Positions 24,663 to 36,032 of a stretch of 64,000 nt of DNA are shown here, in pieces. The notes below the pieces were generated by a model. The model was given only the letters and a program-made list of their open reading frames with translations, was not told where the DNA came from and ran no database searches. The first letter of the stretch is position 1. Every line of letters begins with the position of its first letter. Origin of the DNA: Allobosea sp. Its GTDB lineage: Bacteria; Pseudomonadota; Alphaproteobacteria; Rhizobiales; Beijerinckiaceae. Location: contig NZ_JAFKFX010000045.1 in the NCBI RefSeq assembly GCF_017308075.1, forward strand, positions 1-64,000. The letters are read 5' to 3'. The position numbers and the translations under genes are program-made.

Positions 24663-25727
24663 GGCGCAACCTTCGCGTGGCCGCGCCGGAAGGCGAGCCG
24701 CCAGCGCACCAGCACGTCGGTGGCGAGCAGGAAGAACAGCAGCATCGCCTGGAACATGCCGGTCGCCGCCTGCGGCAGCCGGACCGTGCTCTGCGCGATC
24801 TCGCCGCCGACATAGGTCACCGCGAGGACGAGGCCGCCGAAGACGATGCCGATCGGCGAAAGCCGTCCGAGAAAGGCGACGATGATCGCGGTGAAGCCGT
24901 AGCCGACCGGAAATTGCGGGGTGAGCTGGCCGAAGGGACCCGCCGCTTCGAACAGCCCGGCCAGGCCCGCGAGCCCGCCGCTGGCGAGCAGGGCGGCCCA
25001 GGTGATGCGGTTCGCGTCGAAGCCGCCATGGCGGGCGGCCGCTGGCGCCCGCCCCACGACCCTGACCGCGTAGCCGGCGACTGTCCTGCCCAGAACGAAC
25101 CAGGCGGTGAGCGCCAGCAGCAATGCGACGGGAACGCCGAGATGGACCAGCGAGCCCTCCGCGATGGCGGGCAGCACCTGATCGCCGCTGAACATCTTGG
25201 TCTGCGGGAAGTTGAAGCCGTCTGGGTCCTTCCACGGGCCACGTACGAGGTAGTACAGGAACTGGACGGCGACATAGCTCAGCATCAGGCTGGTCAGGAT
25301 CTCGCTGACCTGCAGCCGGACCTTGAGGAAAGCGGGGATCGCGGCCCAGGCGGCGCCGCCGATGACGCCGGCCAGCGCCATGGCGGGCAGGATCCACCAG
25401 CCGGTCATGTCATGGGTGAGCAAGGCGACGCCGGTGCCGGCGATGGCGCCCATCACATATTGCCCCTCGGCGCCGATGTTCCAGACATTGGCCCGGAAAC
25501 CGATGGCGAGGCCGAGCGCGATGATCACCAGCGGCGCGGCCTTGACGCCGAGATCGGCCCAGCGCTGCGGTTCGAGCAGCGGCGTCAGGAAGATCGCCTT
25601 GACCGCGTGAAAGCCGTCATAGCCGATCGCGCTGAACACCAGCATGCCGGTCAGCATGGTCAGGGCGATAGCGATCAGCGGGCTCAGATAGAGCATCGCC
25701 CGGCTCGGTTCGCTGCGGCGGCGCCAT

Positions 25728-25741
<14 letters not shown>
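24659..25741 (-). CDS. Nucleoside-type ABC transporter permease, first subunit
   Basis: A 360-residue permease of the YufP type. It contains GFRANVWNIGAEGQYVMGA, the usual marker of this subunit, and about nine to ten hydrophobic segments. It starts within the last codons of the ATPase gene (14-bp overlap). The next in-frame ATG, two codons later, is also possible. It forms the channel with the second permease. Confidence 0.92.
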
Positions 25742-27270
<1,529 letters not shown>

Positions 27271-27287
<17 letters not shown>

Positions 27288-28137
27288 GGGCGGCTCGGCC
27301 TTTCTCTGGCAGGGTGGCGTCCTTCCCCGCGAAGGCCGCCTTCTCGCCAAGCAACCAACGTACCAGCTCGGCCGCCGTCAAGGCCGCGATCACCTCCGGA
27401 CGCTTGTCATGCACATCCGATCCACCGATCGGGCAGGTCAGGCGCGTCAAAGCCGTGCTTCCGGGATGCCGGCGGCGGAAGCTCGCCTCGAAGCGGGCGC
27501 GTTTCGTGCCTGAGCCGATCATCCCGACATAGGCCGCATCGCCGCGCAGAAGCGCCGCCTCGGCCAGCCGGTAGTCGAGCGGATGGCTGTGGGTCAGGAC
27601 GATGAAGGCAGCGCCGGCATGCGCCGTGACGAGCGCCTGCTCGGGATCGTCGAGATGGAGGCAGGAAATGGCCTCGGGCAGGTCCGCGAACTGGTCAGGG
27701 CGGTCGTCGATCAGCGTCACTGCCAAGGGCAGCAGGGAAAGGCAGTGCGCGAGCGCCCGGCCGGTATGCCCCGCGCCGAAGATCAGCACCTGCGGCCGGC
27801 TGGCAGCCGCTTTCGTCTCGCTCGAGCGCAGGGCGGCGAGGTCGGCGGGGATGGCGCGCGTCAGCAAGACCTCGACGCGCCCGCCGCAGCACTGGCCCAT
27901 TTGCGGGCCGAGCGGCAGGTCGATCCGGCGCCGATCCTCGCCGGTCGCCAGCATCTCGCGGGCGAGGTCGAGGCAATGGAATTCGAGCTGCCCGCCGCCG
28001 ATCGTGCCGGCGCTGTCATGGCTGCCGACGATCATCGTTGCGCCGGCCTCGCGCGGCGTCGAGCCCTGCGCGCGTTCGATGCGGACGATGATCGCGCCTT
28101 CACCGAGCTGCCTGCCGAGAAAATCGGAGAGCGTCAT
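27271..28137 (-). CDS. xdhC: Xanthine dehydrogenase accessory protein XdhC
   Basis: A 288-residue maturation factor. XdhC binds molybdenum cofactor, protects it and helps sulfurate it before insertion into XdhB. Family blocks are GSTPREAGATMIVG near the start, GTIGGGQLEFHCL, GPQMGQCCGGRVEVL, and a Rossmann-like GAGHTGRALAH in the second half. It overlaps xdhB by 4 bp and the ATPase gene by 17 bp. It is required for active enzyme in other bacteria. Confidence 0.95.
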
Positions 28138-30491
28138 GATGCGCCCTCCGCGGCTGCAGCCAGGGCCCGCACCCGCTCGACCGCGTCGAGCACGCGCTCG
28201 GGCGTCGCCGGTGCGTCGAGCTTCGGACAGAAGCGATGCTCGCCGACGCTGGCGACCGCATCCGACAGAGCGTGCAGCACGCTGATCGCCAGCATCAGCG
28301 GCGGCTCTCCGACCGCCTTGGAGCGGTGGATCGTGTGCTCGCGGTTCGGAGCGTTCTCCAGCAATGCGACGTTGAAGATGCGCGGGCGGTCGGAGGCGAC
28401 GGGGATCTTGTAGGTCGAGGGCGCATGGGTCCTAAGGCGCCCCTTCTCGTCCCAGACCAGCTCTTCGGTGGTCAGCCAGCCCATACCCTGGACGAAGCCG
28501 CCCTCGATCTGGCCCTTGTCGATCGCCGGGTTCAGCGAGTTGCCGCAATCATGCAGGATGTCGACGCGCTCGACCTTGTACTCGCCGGTCAGCGTGTCGA
28601 TCGCGACCTCGGAGGCCGCCGCGCCATAGGCGAAATAGTAGAAGGGGTGGCCGCGCCCGGCCTTGCGGTCCCAATGGATCTTCGGGGTGGCGTAGAAGCC
28701 CGTCGCCGAGAGCTGGACGCGGGCCATGTAGGCCGCCTTGACCAGCTCGACGAAGGCGATCTCGCGCGCCCCGATCTGAACCCGCCCAGGCAGGAAGACG
28801 ATTGCCTCTGGCGCCTCCTGCCAGCGCTCCGCGGCGAAAGCCACGAGCCGCTGCTTGATCGTCTCGCAGGCGTCGAGCGCGGCCATGCCGTTGAGGTCGG
28901 AGCCGGAGGAGGCGGCGGTCGCCGAGGTGTTCGGCACCTTGCCGGTAGTGGTCGCGGTGATCCTGATCTTGTCGAGGCCGATGCCGAAGGCCTGGGCCAC
29001 GACCTGCGCCACCTTCTGGTAGAGCCCCTGGCCCATTTCTGTGCCGCCATGGTTCAGCGAGATCGTGCCGTCGGTATAGACATGCACCAGCGCGCCGGCC
29101 TGATTGTACCAGGTCGCGGTGAATGAGATGCCGAATTTCACCGGGGTCAGCGCGATGCCGCGCTTGATGACGGGGCTCTCGCGGTTGAAGGCGCGGATCG
29201 CCTGCTGCCGCTCGCGGTAATGGCAGTCGCGTTCCAGCTCGTCGATCACCTCGCCGGCGATCATGTCCTCGACCTGCTGGTGATAGGGCGTCGTCAGCCG
29301 GTCCTCGCCGCCATAGAGATTGCGCCGTCTCACCTCCAGCGGGTCGAGCCCGGTGGCGTAGGCGACCTCCTCGATGAAGCGTTCGGCCCCGACCATGCCC
29401 TGCGGCCCGCCGAAGCCGCGGAAGGCGGTGTTCGAGACCGTATGCGTCCGTAGAGGCTCGGAGCGGGCCCGTACTGCCGGGTAGAAATAGCAATTGTCCA
29501 TGTGGAACAAAGCGCGGTCGGTGACCGGGCCGGAAAGGTCGGCATTCCAGCCGCAGCGCGCCGCATAGACGGCGTCGACCGCATGGATGCGCCCGTCATC
29601 GTCGAAACCGATATCGTAGTCGACGACGAAGTCGTGGCGCTTGCCGGTGATCACCATGTCGTCGTCGCGGTCGGGCCTGAGCTTCACCGGCCGCCCGAGC
29701 TTGCGGGCGCCGAGCGCCGCGACGCAGGCGAAGAGATTGGCCTGCGTCTCCTTGCCGCCGAAGCCGCCGCCCATGCGCCGGACCTCGATCGTCACCGCAT
29801 GCGCGCCGACGCCGAGCACGGAGGCGACCATGTGCTGGACCTCGCTCGGATGCTGGGTCGAGGAGTGCACGAGCATGTCGCCATCCTCGCCGGGAATGGC
29901 GAGGGCGATCTGGCTTTCGAGATAGAAGTGATCCTGTCCGCCGATCGCCATCGCGCCCTTGAGCCGGCGCGGGCTCGCCGCGAGACCGGCCGCGACATCG
30001 CCGCGTTCGAGCTTCAGCGGCTCGGTGACGAGTTCGCCGCCTGCGGCGCGCGCCGAAGCGACGTCGAGCAGGGGCGCAGCTTCCTCGTATTCCGCTTTCG
30101 CCAGCGCCGCGGCATGCCGCGCCTGCTCGCGGGTCGTGGCGATCACCGCGAAGAGCGGCTGGCCGTGATGCAGGATCCTGTCCGTCGCGAAGACTGGCTC
30201 GTCATGCTTGTGCGTCGAGGAGATATCGTTCTCGCCGGGGATGTCGGCGGCGGTCAGGACTGCGAGGATGCCGGGCGTGGCTTCGACCGCCGACAGGTCG
30301 AGCGATAGCAGCCGGCCATGGGCGATGCTGGAGAGGCCGAGGCAGGCATGGGCGGTTCCCGCCGGCTCCAGGATGTCGTCGACATAGACGGCCTCGCCGG
30401 CGACGTGCTTGTCGGCTGAATCGTGCTTCAGCGGCGAGCCGACGACCGGCCGCGTCTCCATGGCGTCGAGCCGCTTGCGTGCGTCAGCCAT
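28134..30491 (-). CDS. xdhB: Xanthine dehydrogenase, molybdenum-binding subunit
   Basis: A 785-residue subunit that holds the molybdenum cofactor and oxidises hypoxanthine and xanthine to uric acid. Visible family blocks are GGGFGGKE (Moco binding), FRGFGGPQGM, and GTEMGQGLYQKVAQ. Length matches Rhodobacter XdhB. The start at 30491 overlaps the end of xdhA by 8 bp; an open frame further upstream reads into xdhA and is not real. It works in the cytoplasm as part of an (XdhAB)2 complex. Confidence 0.96.
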   Translation of the reverse strand: MADARKRLDAMETRPVVGSPLKHDSADKHVAGEAVYVDDILEPAGTAHACLGLSSIAHGRLLSLDLSAVEATPGILAVLTAADIPGENDISSTHKHDEPVFATDRILHHGQPLFAVIATTREQARHAAALAKAEYEEAAPLLDVASARAAGGELVTEPLKLERGDVAAGLAASPRRLKGAMAIGGQDHFYLESQIALAIPGEDGDMLVHSSTQHPSEVQHMVASVLGVGAHAVTIEVRRMGGGFGGKETQANLFACVAALGARKLGRPVKLRPDRDDDMVITGKRHDFVVDYDIGFDDDGRIHAVDAVYAARCGWNADLSGPVTDRALFHMDNCYFYPAVRARSEPLRTHTVSNTAFRGFGGPQGMVGAERFIEEVAYATGLDPLEVRRRNLYGGEDRLTTPYHQQVEDMIAGEVIDELERDCHYRERQQAIRAFNRESPVIKRGIALTPVKFGISFTATWYNQAGALVHVYTDGTISLNHGGTEMGQGLYQKVAQVVAQAFGIGLDKIRITATTTGKVPNTSATAASSGSDLNGMAALDACETIKQRLVAFAAERWQEAPEAIVFLPGRVQIGAREIAFVELVKAAYMARVQLSATGFYATPKIHWDRKAGRGHPFYYFAYGAAASEVAIDTLTGEYKVERVDILHDCGNSLNPAIDKGQIEGGFVQGMGWLTTEELVWDEKGRLRTHAPSTYKIPVASDRPRIFNVALLENAPNREHTIHRSKAVGEPPLMLAISVLHALSDAVASVGEHRFCPKLDAPATPERVLDAVERVRALAAAAEGAS

Positions 30492-31959
30492 GGGCGGCCT
30501 CCGCCAGCAGGCCAGCCACCCGGGTCGCGGCTTCGGGAGCGGTCGTTTCGAGCAGGAAACGCGTGAGCAGGTTGCCGGCGACCTTGAGCCGGTAGCCGGC
30601 CGAGGCACGCATGTCGGTGAGCGGCGTGAAATCCTGCGCCAGCGCCGCCTTGGCCGCCGCGACGGCCTCGGCATTCCAGTGGCGGCCGAGCAGGGCCGCT
30701 TCCGCCGCTTTCGCCCGTTTCGGGATGCCGGCCATGCCGCCGAAGGCGAGGCGGGCTTCGACGATGCGGTTATCGGGGTCTCGGCGCAGGAAGAAGGCGC
30801 CGCACAGGGCCGAAATGTCCTCGTCGAAGCGCTTCGAGATCTTCGAGACGTGGAACAGCGCATCGGCCGGCAGTTTCGGTACCAGCACGGCTTCGACGAA
30901 CTCGCTCTCGCGCCGGTCCTGCTTGCGATAGTCGAGGAAAAAAGCTTCGAGCGGGATTGTCCGGTGTTCACTGCCTTGGCGCAGCACCAGCGTCGCTCCC
31001 AAAGCGATCAGCGCGGGTGGCAGGTCGCCGATCGGCGAGCCATTGGCGATGTTGCCGCCGATCGTGCCGGCATTGCGCACCTGTTCGCCGCCGAAGCGGC
31101 GCATCATTTCGTCGAGCTGCGGAGAGATGGCTGCGAGCGCCTTGCGCACGGCGACATGGTTCGCCATCGCGCCGAGGCGCAGCTGGTCGCCTTCGTCGGA
31201 GATGGCGCGCAGCGCCTCGATCCGGCCGAGATGGATCACGGGATCGAGCCGGCGCATGCCCTTGGTCACCCAGAGCCCGACATCGGTCGCGCCGGCGATC
31301 AGCGTCGCCTGCGGGTGGGCGGCGACGAGCTCGGCGAGGGCTTCCGTAGTGGCCGGGGCGTAATAGCGTCGCTCGCCGTCGCCTATCGCCACAGTCTGTC
31401 TGTCACGCAGTTCGGCGAGGCGGGCGGCGATACCGGCCTGCGCTGCGACGAAGCGGTCCTGAGAGCGGTCGGCCGCAGCCGCCCGCAGCCCGGCCGCGAT
31501 GATTGGTTCGTAGCCTGTGCAACGGCAGAGATTGCCGGCGAGCGCGTCCTCGATGCGCGCGATGGATGGTGCCGCCTCGTTCAGCCAGAGTGCGAACAGC
31601 GACATCACGATGCCCGGCGTGCAGAAGCCGCATTGTGAGCCATGGCAGTCGACCATCGCCTGCTGCACGGGATGAAGCGTGCCGTCCGCGCCTTTCAGAT
31701 GCTCCACCGTCAGGAGCTGGCAGCCGTCCAATGTCGGGAGGAAGCGGATGCAGGCATTGATCGCCTCGTAGCGCAGATGGCCCTCGTCGAGGCGGCCGAT
31801 GACGACGGTGCAGGCGCCGCAATCGCCTTCGGCACAGCCCTCCTTGCTGCCGGTGCGGCGCCGGTCGAGCCGGAGCCAGTCCAGCACCGTCCGGGTCGGA
31901 TCGCAGCTTGCGATCTCGACCAGCTCGTCGCCGAGCAGGAAGCGGACGGTTTCACGCAT
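30484..31959 (-). CDS. xdhA: Xanthine dehydrogenase, Fe-S and FAD subunit
   Basis: A 491-residue subunit combining two 2Fe-2S clusters and an FAD domain. The first cluster uses C42, C47, C50 and C70; the second uses the CGFCTPG and CRCTGY motifs. The FAD domain carries GEQVRNAGTIGGNIANGSPI (20 residues). It passes electrons from molybdenum to NAD+. The ATG at 31959 (MRETVRFLLGDE) is chosen over upstream sequence. It is the first gene of the operon and is divergent from guaD, with a perfect inverted repeat in between. Confidence 0.96.
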   Translation of the reverse strand: MRETVRFLLGDELVEIASCDPTRTVLDWLRLDRRRTGSKEGCAEGDCGACTVVIGRLDEGHLRYEAINACIRFLPTLDGCQLLTVEHLKGADGTLHPVQQAMVDCHGSQCGFCTPGIVMSLFALWLNEAAPSIARIEDALAGNLCRCTGYEPIIAAGLRAAAADRSQDRFVAAQAGIAARLAELRDRQTVAIGDGERRYYAPATTEALAELVAAHPQATLIAGATDVGLWVTKGMRRLDPVIHLGRIEALRAISDEGDQLRLGAMANHVAVRKALAAISPQLDEMMRRFGGEQVRNAGTIGGNIANGSPIGDLPPALIALGATLVLRQGSEHRTIPLEAFFLDYRKQDRRESEFVEAVLVPKLPADALFHVSKISKRFDEDISALCGAFFLRRDPDNRIVEARLAFGGMAGIPKRAKAAEAALLGRHWNAEAVAAAKAALAQDFTPLTDMRASAGYRLKVAGNLLTRFLLETTAPEAATRVAGLLAEAAHG

Positions 31960-31983
31960 GGCAGCCCCGTCGAGAGCAAATCG

Positions 31984-32012
31984 CGAACATGCCCTGAGAT
32001 TAGGCATGTTCG
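31984..32012. promoter_or_regulatory. Perfect inverted repeat between xdhA and guaD
   Basis: Arms CGAACATGCC and GGCATGTTCG (10 bp each, perfect) with a 9-nt spacer lie in the 107-bp gap between the divergent xdhA and guaD genes. Centre-to-centre distance of about two helical turns fits binding by a dimeric regulator that controls both directions. The regulator is not identified. Confidence 0.65.
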
Positions 32013-32066
32013 TCGCTTGGCCGGAAGCTTTGATTTGGTGCAGATAAGATAGGTATCGGCGCCGGA

Positions 32067-33392
32067 GTGTGCAGGTTGAGCAGGCAGGATGCGGTCCGCG
32101 CCCTGAGGGGCCGGCTTCTCTGGTTCGTCGGCGATCCCCATGGCGCCGGCGCGGCCGCGCATCGCTATGTCGAGGACGGGCTGCTGATCGTCGAGGGCGG
32201 GCTGATCCGGGCGGCCGGGGAGGCGCGGGCGCTGCTGCCGACCCTGCCGGCGGGGGCTGACATCATCGACCATCGCCCGCATCTGATCATGCCTGGCTTC
32301 ATCGACGCCCATATCCACATGCCGCAGACGCAGGTGATCGCCTCCTATGGCGCGCAGCTGATGGAGTGGCTGAACAAATACACCTTCGTCGAGGAGCAGA
32401 AGCTCGAGCAGCAGGGCCATGCCGAAAAGCTCTCGCGCTTCCTGCTCGACGAATTGCTGGCGAGCGGCACCACGACCGCGGCGGTCTATTGCTCGGTGCA
32501 CGAAAAATCGGCGGAGGCGTTCTTCGCCGAATCGCATCGCCGCAACACAAGGATGATCGCCGGCAAGGTGATGATGGACCGCAATGCGCCGCCGGCGCTG
32601 ACCGACACGGCCGAAAGCGGCTATGCCGAGAGCAAGGCGCTGATCGGCCGCTGGCACGGCAAGGGCAGGCAACTCTACGCGATCACGCCGCGCTTCGCCG
32701 TGACCTCCTCGCCTGAGCAGATGGCGGCCTCGCAGCGCCTGGTCGCGGAGCATCCAGGCTGCTTCGTCCAGACCCATATCAACGAGAATCGGGCCGAGAT
32801 CGCCTTCGCCAGGGAGCTCTATCCAGAAGCCGCCGACTATGCCGGCATCTACGAGAATTACGGCCTGCTCGGTAAGAAGAGCCTGCTCGGCCACTGCATC
32901 CACATGACCAAGCGCGAATGGCGCGCCTTCGCCGAGCATGGGGCGGTCGCCGTCTTCTGCCCGACCTCGAATCTCTTCCTCGGTTCCGGCCTGTTCGACT
33001 GGGGGCGGGCCCGGCGCGAGGGCGTCAAGGTCGCGCTCGCCACCGATATCGGCGGCGGCACCTCCTATTCGATGCTGCGCACCATGGCCGAGGCCTACAA
33101 GATCCTGCAATTGCAGGGGCAAAGCCTGTCGGCCTTCGAGGCCCTGCACGCGATCACGCTGGGCAATGCGGTGGCGCTCGGCCTCGACCAGCTGATCGGC
33201 TCGTTCGAGCCCGGCCGTGAGGCGGATGTCGTGGTGCTCGATCCCGCCGCGACGCGGGCGATGGCGCACAGGCTTGAGACAGCGCGCGATCTCGCAGAGG
33301 AACTCTTCGTGCTGGTTACGCTCGGCGACGAGCGCAACGTGGTCGCGACCTATGTGATGGGCGAGCGTGCCTCCGGATGTTCAACACATTGA
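32067..33392 (+). CDS. guaD: Guanine deaminase
   Basis: A 441-residue amidohydrolase, near the 439 of E. coli GuaD. It hydrolyses guanine to xanthine and ammonia and so feeds xanthine dehydrogenase. Zinc-site and active-site blocks are visible: PGFIDAHIHMPQ, HINEN, LLGHCIHM and ATDIGGGTSYSML. The start is a GTG at 32067, or more likely the TTG three codons later at 32076, which has GGAG at good spacing. It is divergent from xdhA, and a perfect hairpin overlaps its stop codon. Confidence 0.94.
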   Translation: MCRLSRQDAVRALRGRLLWFVGDPHGAGAAAHRYVEDGLLIVEGGLIRAAGEARALLPTLPAGADIIDHRPHLIMPGFIDAHIHMPQTQVIASYGAQLMEWLNKYTFVEEQKLEQQGHAEKLSRFLLDELLASGTTTAAVYCSVHEKSAEAFFAESHRRNTRMIAGKVMMDRNAPPALTDTAESGYAESKALIGRWHGKGRQLYAITPRFAVTSSPEQMAASQRLVAEHPGCFVQTHINENRAEIAFARELYPEAADYAGIYENYGLLGKKSLLGHCIHMTKREWRAFAEHGAVAVFCPTSNLFLGSGLFDWGRARREGVKVALATDIGGGTSYSMLRTMAEAYKILQLQGQSLSAFEALHAITLGNAVALGLDQLIGSFEPGREADVVVLDPAATRAMAHRLETARDLAEELFVLVTLGDERNVVATYVMGERASGCSTH

Positions 33393-33412
33393 AAAATTGT
33401 TGAACATCCGGA
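33372..33412. terminator. Perfect 15-bp hairpin at the guaD stop codon
   Basis: Arms TCCGGATGTTCAACA (33372-33386) and the exact complement (33398-33412) enclose an 11-nt loop that contains the guaD stop codon. It lies between convergent genes and may end transcription from both sides. There is no T-run on the plus strand. Confidence 0.65.
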
Positions 33413-33448
33413 CGACGGACGGCGATGTGAACGCTGACGGATAGTCAA

Positions 33449-34306
33449 TCAGCCGAGCGCGCCGCCCTTGCGGGCATGGTCGAGATAGATTTCGCGCAGG
33501 CGGAGCGTCGCCGGTCCCGGCGCGCCATTGTGGATGCTATGGCCGTCGATCGTGGTCACCGGCATCACCAGGCTGGTCGCCGAGGTGATGAAAGCCTCCT
33601 CGGCGTCGAGCGCTTCGGCCAGCGTGAATTCGCGCTCCTCGAAGGAAAAGCCGCTCTCGGCGAGGAAGGCGAGCACGGCCTTGCGGGTGATGCCGGGCAG
33701 GACCTTGTTGGAAAGCGGGCGCGAGATCAGCGTCTTGCCCTTGACGATCCAGGCGGTCGACGAGGCGCCTTCGGTGACGACGCCATCCTCGATCAGCCAG
33801 GCTTCCTGCGCGCCGTTCTCGGCGGCGAACTGCTTGGCCAGCACCGGCCCGAGCAGGTTGACGCTCTTGATGTCACGGCGGGCCCAGCGCAGATCCGGCG
33901 TGCTGACCACCTTGATCCCGGTCTTGACCTGCGGGATGTCGGCGAACTGGCGCGCCTGGGTGAACAGGACGATCGTCGGCTTGATGTCCTTCGGGAAGGC
34001 GAAGTCGCGGTCGGCGGCGCCGCGCGAGACCTGCAGATAGATCGAGCCCTCGTCGAGCTTGTTGCGGGCGATCAGCTCCTGATGGATCGCGATCAGTTCG
34101 TCGCGGCTCCAGGCCAGCTTCAGGCCGATCTCGTTGCAGGAGCGCTCCAGCCGGATCAGATGGGCCTCGCAATCGACGAGTTTGCCGCCGAGCACGGCCG
34201 AAACCTCGTAGATGCCGTCGCCGAAGATGAAGCCGCGGTCGAAAATCGAGATCGTGGCGTCTTCCTCGGGAAGATAGGCGCCATTGACATAGACAGTACG
34301 GCTCAT
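33449..34306 (-). CDS. dat: D-amino-acid aminotransferase
   Basis: A 285-residue class IV PLP enzyme, close to the 282 of the Bacillus enzyme. The start YVNGAYLPEEDATISIFDRG and the lysine block RRDIKSVNLL, which holds the PLP lysine, match the D-alanine transaminase branch rather than the branched-chain one. It moves the amino group from D-amino acids to 2-oxoglutarate or makes D-glutamate. The start ATG at 34306 is used; a TTG nine codons upstream is possible. It follows a peptide ABC transporter operon by 130 bp on the same strand. Confidence 0.87.
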   Translation of the reverse strand: MSRTVYVNGAYLPEEDATISIFDRGFIFGDGIYEVSAVLGGKLVDCEAHLIRLERSCNEIGLKLAWSRDELIAIHQELIARNKLDEGSIYLQVSRGAADRDFAFPKDIKPTIVLFTQARQFADIPQVKTGIKVVSTPDLRWARRDIKSVNLLGPVLAKQFAAENGAQEAWLIEDGVVTEGASSTAWIVKGKTLISRPLSNKVLPGITRKAVLAFLAESGFSFEEREFTLAEALDAEEAFITSATSLVMPVTTIDGHSIHNGAPGPATLRLREIYLDHARKGGALG

Positions 34307-34435
34307 CGCTCGGGTCTCTTGCTGGGTGGACAAAGGCGCACCTTTCCTATCCGAGCGGAGCTGGCGATGCGAGAGGGCAGGCCGTGTTACCGCTCGGCGC
34401 CAGGCGCAGAGCGCGGCCCTTACGGGACTTGCGTC

Positions 34436-36031
34436 TCAGCACTTCAGCGCCGCTGCGATCAGGCGCTGTGTGTAGCTCTGCTGAGGCGCCTCGAAGATCG
34501 CCTCGGTCGACCCGCGCTCGACCACCCGGCCATCCTTCATCACCATGACCTCGTCGGACATCGCCCGAACCACGGAAAGATCGTGGCTGATGAAGAGATA
34601 TGACAGGCCGTGCCGTGCCTGCAGCTGCTTGAGCAAAGCGACAATGCTCGCCTGAACCGTGCGGTCGAGCGCCGAGGTCGGCTCGTCGAGCACGACCAAG
34701 GCCGGGTGCAGAATCATGGCGCGGGCGATCGCGATACGCTGGCGCTGGCCGCCTGAGAACTCGTGTGGATAGCGGTTGCGCAGGGCGGGCTCGAGCGCGA
34801 CCTCGGCGAGCGCGTGCGCGGCGCGGCGCTCCCGCTCGGTGCGCGACAGGCCGGGCTCATGGACGAGCAGCCCTTCGGTGACGATCTCGCCGACGGTCAG
34901 CCTGGGCGAGAGTGAGCCGAACGGGTCCTGGAACACCAGCTGCAGGCTGCGGCGCAGCGGCCGCATGGCAGCCCGGTCGAGCCCGGTCAGTGCCCGGTCC
35001 TCGAAGCGTACCAGCCCGCCCGCCGGCACCAATTGCAGGACCGCCCGGCCGAGCGTCGACTTGCCCGAGCCGGATTCGCCGACGATACCGATGGTCTGGC
35101 CGCGCTGCAGCGTGAGATCGACGCCGTCGACGGCGTGCAGCACCGCCTTGTGCCGCCCGAACAGGCCCCGTGAAAGGTCGAAGGTCACGCGCAGGTCGCG
35201 GGCTTCGAGCAGGATCGGCGCATCAGCGGGAGGAGGGGCCTTGCGGCCATGCGGCTCGGCCGCGAGCAGGGCGCGGGTATAGGGGTGCACCGGCCGCTCG
35301 AAGATCGCCGAGGTCGTGCCGCTCTCGACGATCTCGCCAGCCTTCATCACATGGACGCGCTCGGCATATTTCCTGACGAGGCCGAGATCATGGCTGATCA
35401 GGATCACCGCCATGCCGAGGCGCTGCCTGAGCTCGGCGATCAGCGCCAGGATTTCGGCCTCTATGGTGACGTCGAGTGCGGTGGTCGGCTCGTCGGCGAT
35501 CAGGATGTCGGGATCATTGGCGAGCGCCATGGCGATCATCACGCGCTGGCGCTGGCCGCCGGAGAGCTCATACGGATAGGAATCGAGCCGCCGCTCCGGC
35601 TGCGGGATGCGCACCAGCGTGAGCAGTTCGAGCGCCCGCGCCCGCGCCGCCTTGCGCGACAGGCCTTGATGCCGGCGCAGCGGTGCGGCCATCTGCGCCC
35701 CGATCCGGAACAGCGGATCGAGCGAGGTCATCGGCTCCTGGAAGATCATGGCGAGCTTCCTGCCGCGATAGGCGTTGAGTCTGGCCGGGGAGAGGCCGAG
35801 CAGCTCGGTTCCGCGATAGCGGATCGAGCCCGAAGCCTCGCCATTGCTGGCAAGCAGCCCCATCGCCGCCATCACGCTCTGGCTCTTGCCGGAACCGGAT
35901 TCACCGACGATGGCGACGAACTCGCCGGCTGCGACGTCGAGGTCGATGCCGCGCACCGCCTCGCACGGCCCGTCATTGGTGCGGAAGCGAACCTTGAGGT
36001 CGCGGATGGCGAGGACGGATTCGCTCGCCAT
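34436..36031 (-). CDS. Peptide-type ABC transporter ATPase, fused DppD-DppF
   Basis: A 531-residue protein with two complete ATPase halves. Each half has a Walker A (GESGSGKS and GESGSGKST) and an LSGGQRQ or FSGGQRQ signature. It combines the two ATPases that are separate in Dpp/Opp systems, as in YejF. It energises uptake of peptides through the YejB/YejE-like permeases encoded just upstream, starting 1 bp after the end of the second permease gene. The ATG at 36031 gives [12 protein letters not shown]. Confidence 0.93.
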   Translation of the reverse strand: MASESVLAIRDLKVRFRTNDGPCEAVRGIDLDVAAGEFVAIVGESGSGKSQSVMAAMGLLASNGEASGSIRYRGTELLGLSPARLNAYRGRKLAMIFQEPMTSLDPLFRIGAQMAAPLRRHQGLSRKAARARALELLTLVRIPQPERRLDSYPYELSGGQRQRVMIAMALANDPDILIADEPTTALDVTIEAEILALIAELRQRLGMAVILISHDLGLVRKYAERVHVMKAGEIVESGTTSAIFERPVHPYTRALLAAEPHGRKAPPPADAPILLEARDLRVTFDLSRGLFGRHKAVLHAVDGVDLTLQRGQTIGIVGESGSGKSTLGRAVLQLVPAGGLVRFEDRALTGLDRAAMRPLRRSLQLVFQDPFGSLSPRLTVGEIVTEGLLVHEPGLSRTERERRAAHALAEVALEPALRNRYPHEFSGGQRQRIAIARAMILHPALVVLDEPTSALDRTVQASIVALLKQLQARHGLSYLFISHDLSVVRAMSDEVMVMKDGRVVERGSTEAIFEAPQQSYTQRLIAAALKC

Positions 36032-36032
36032 C

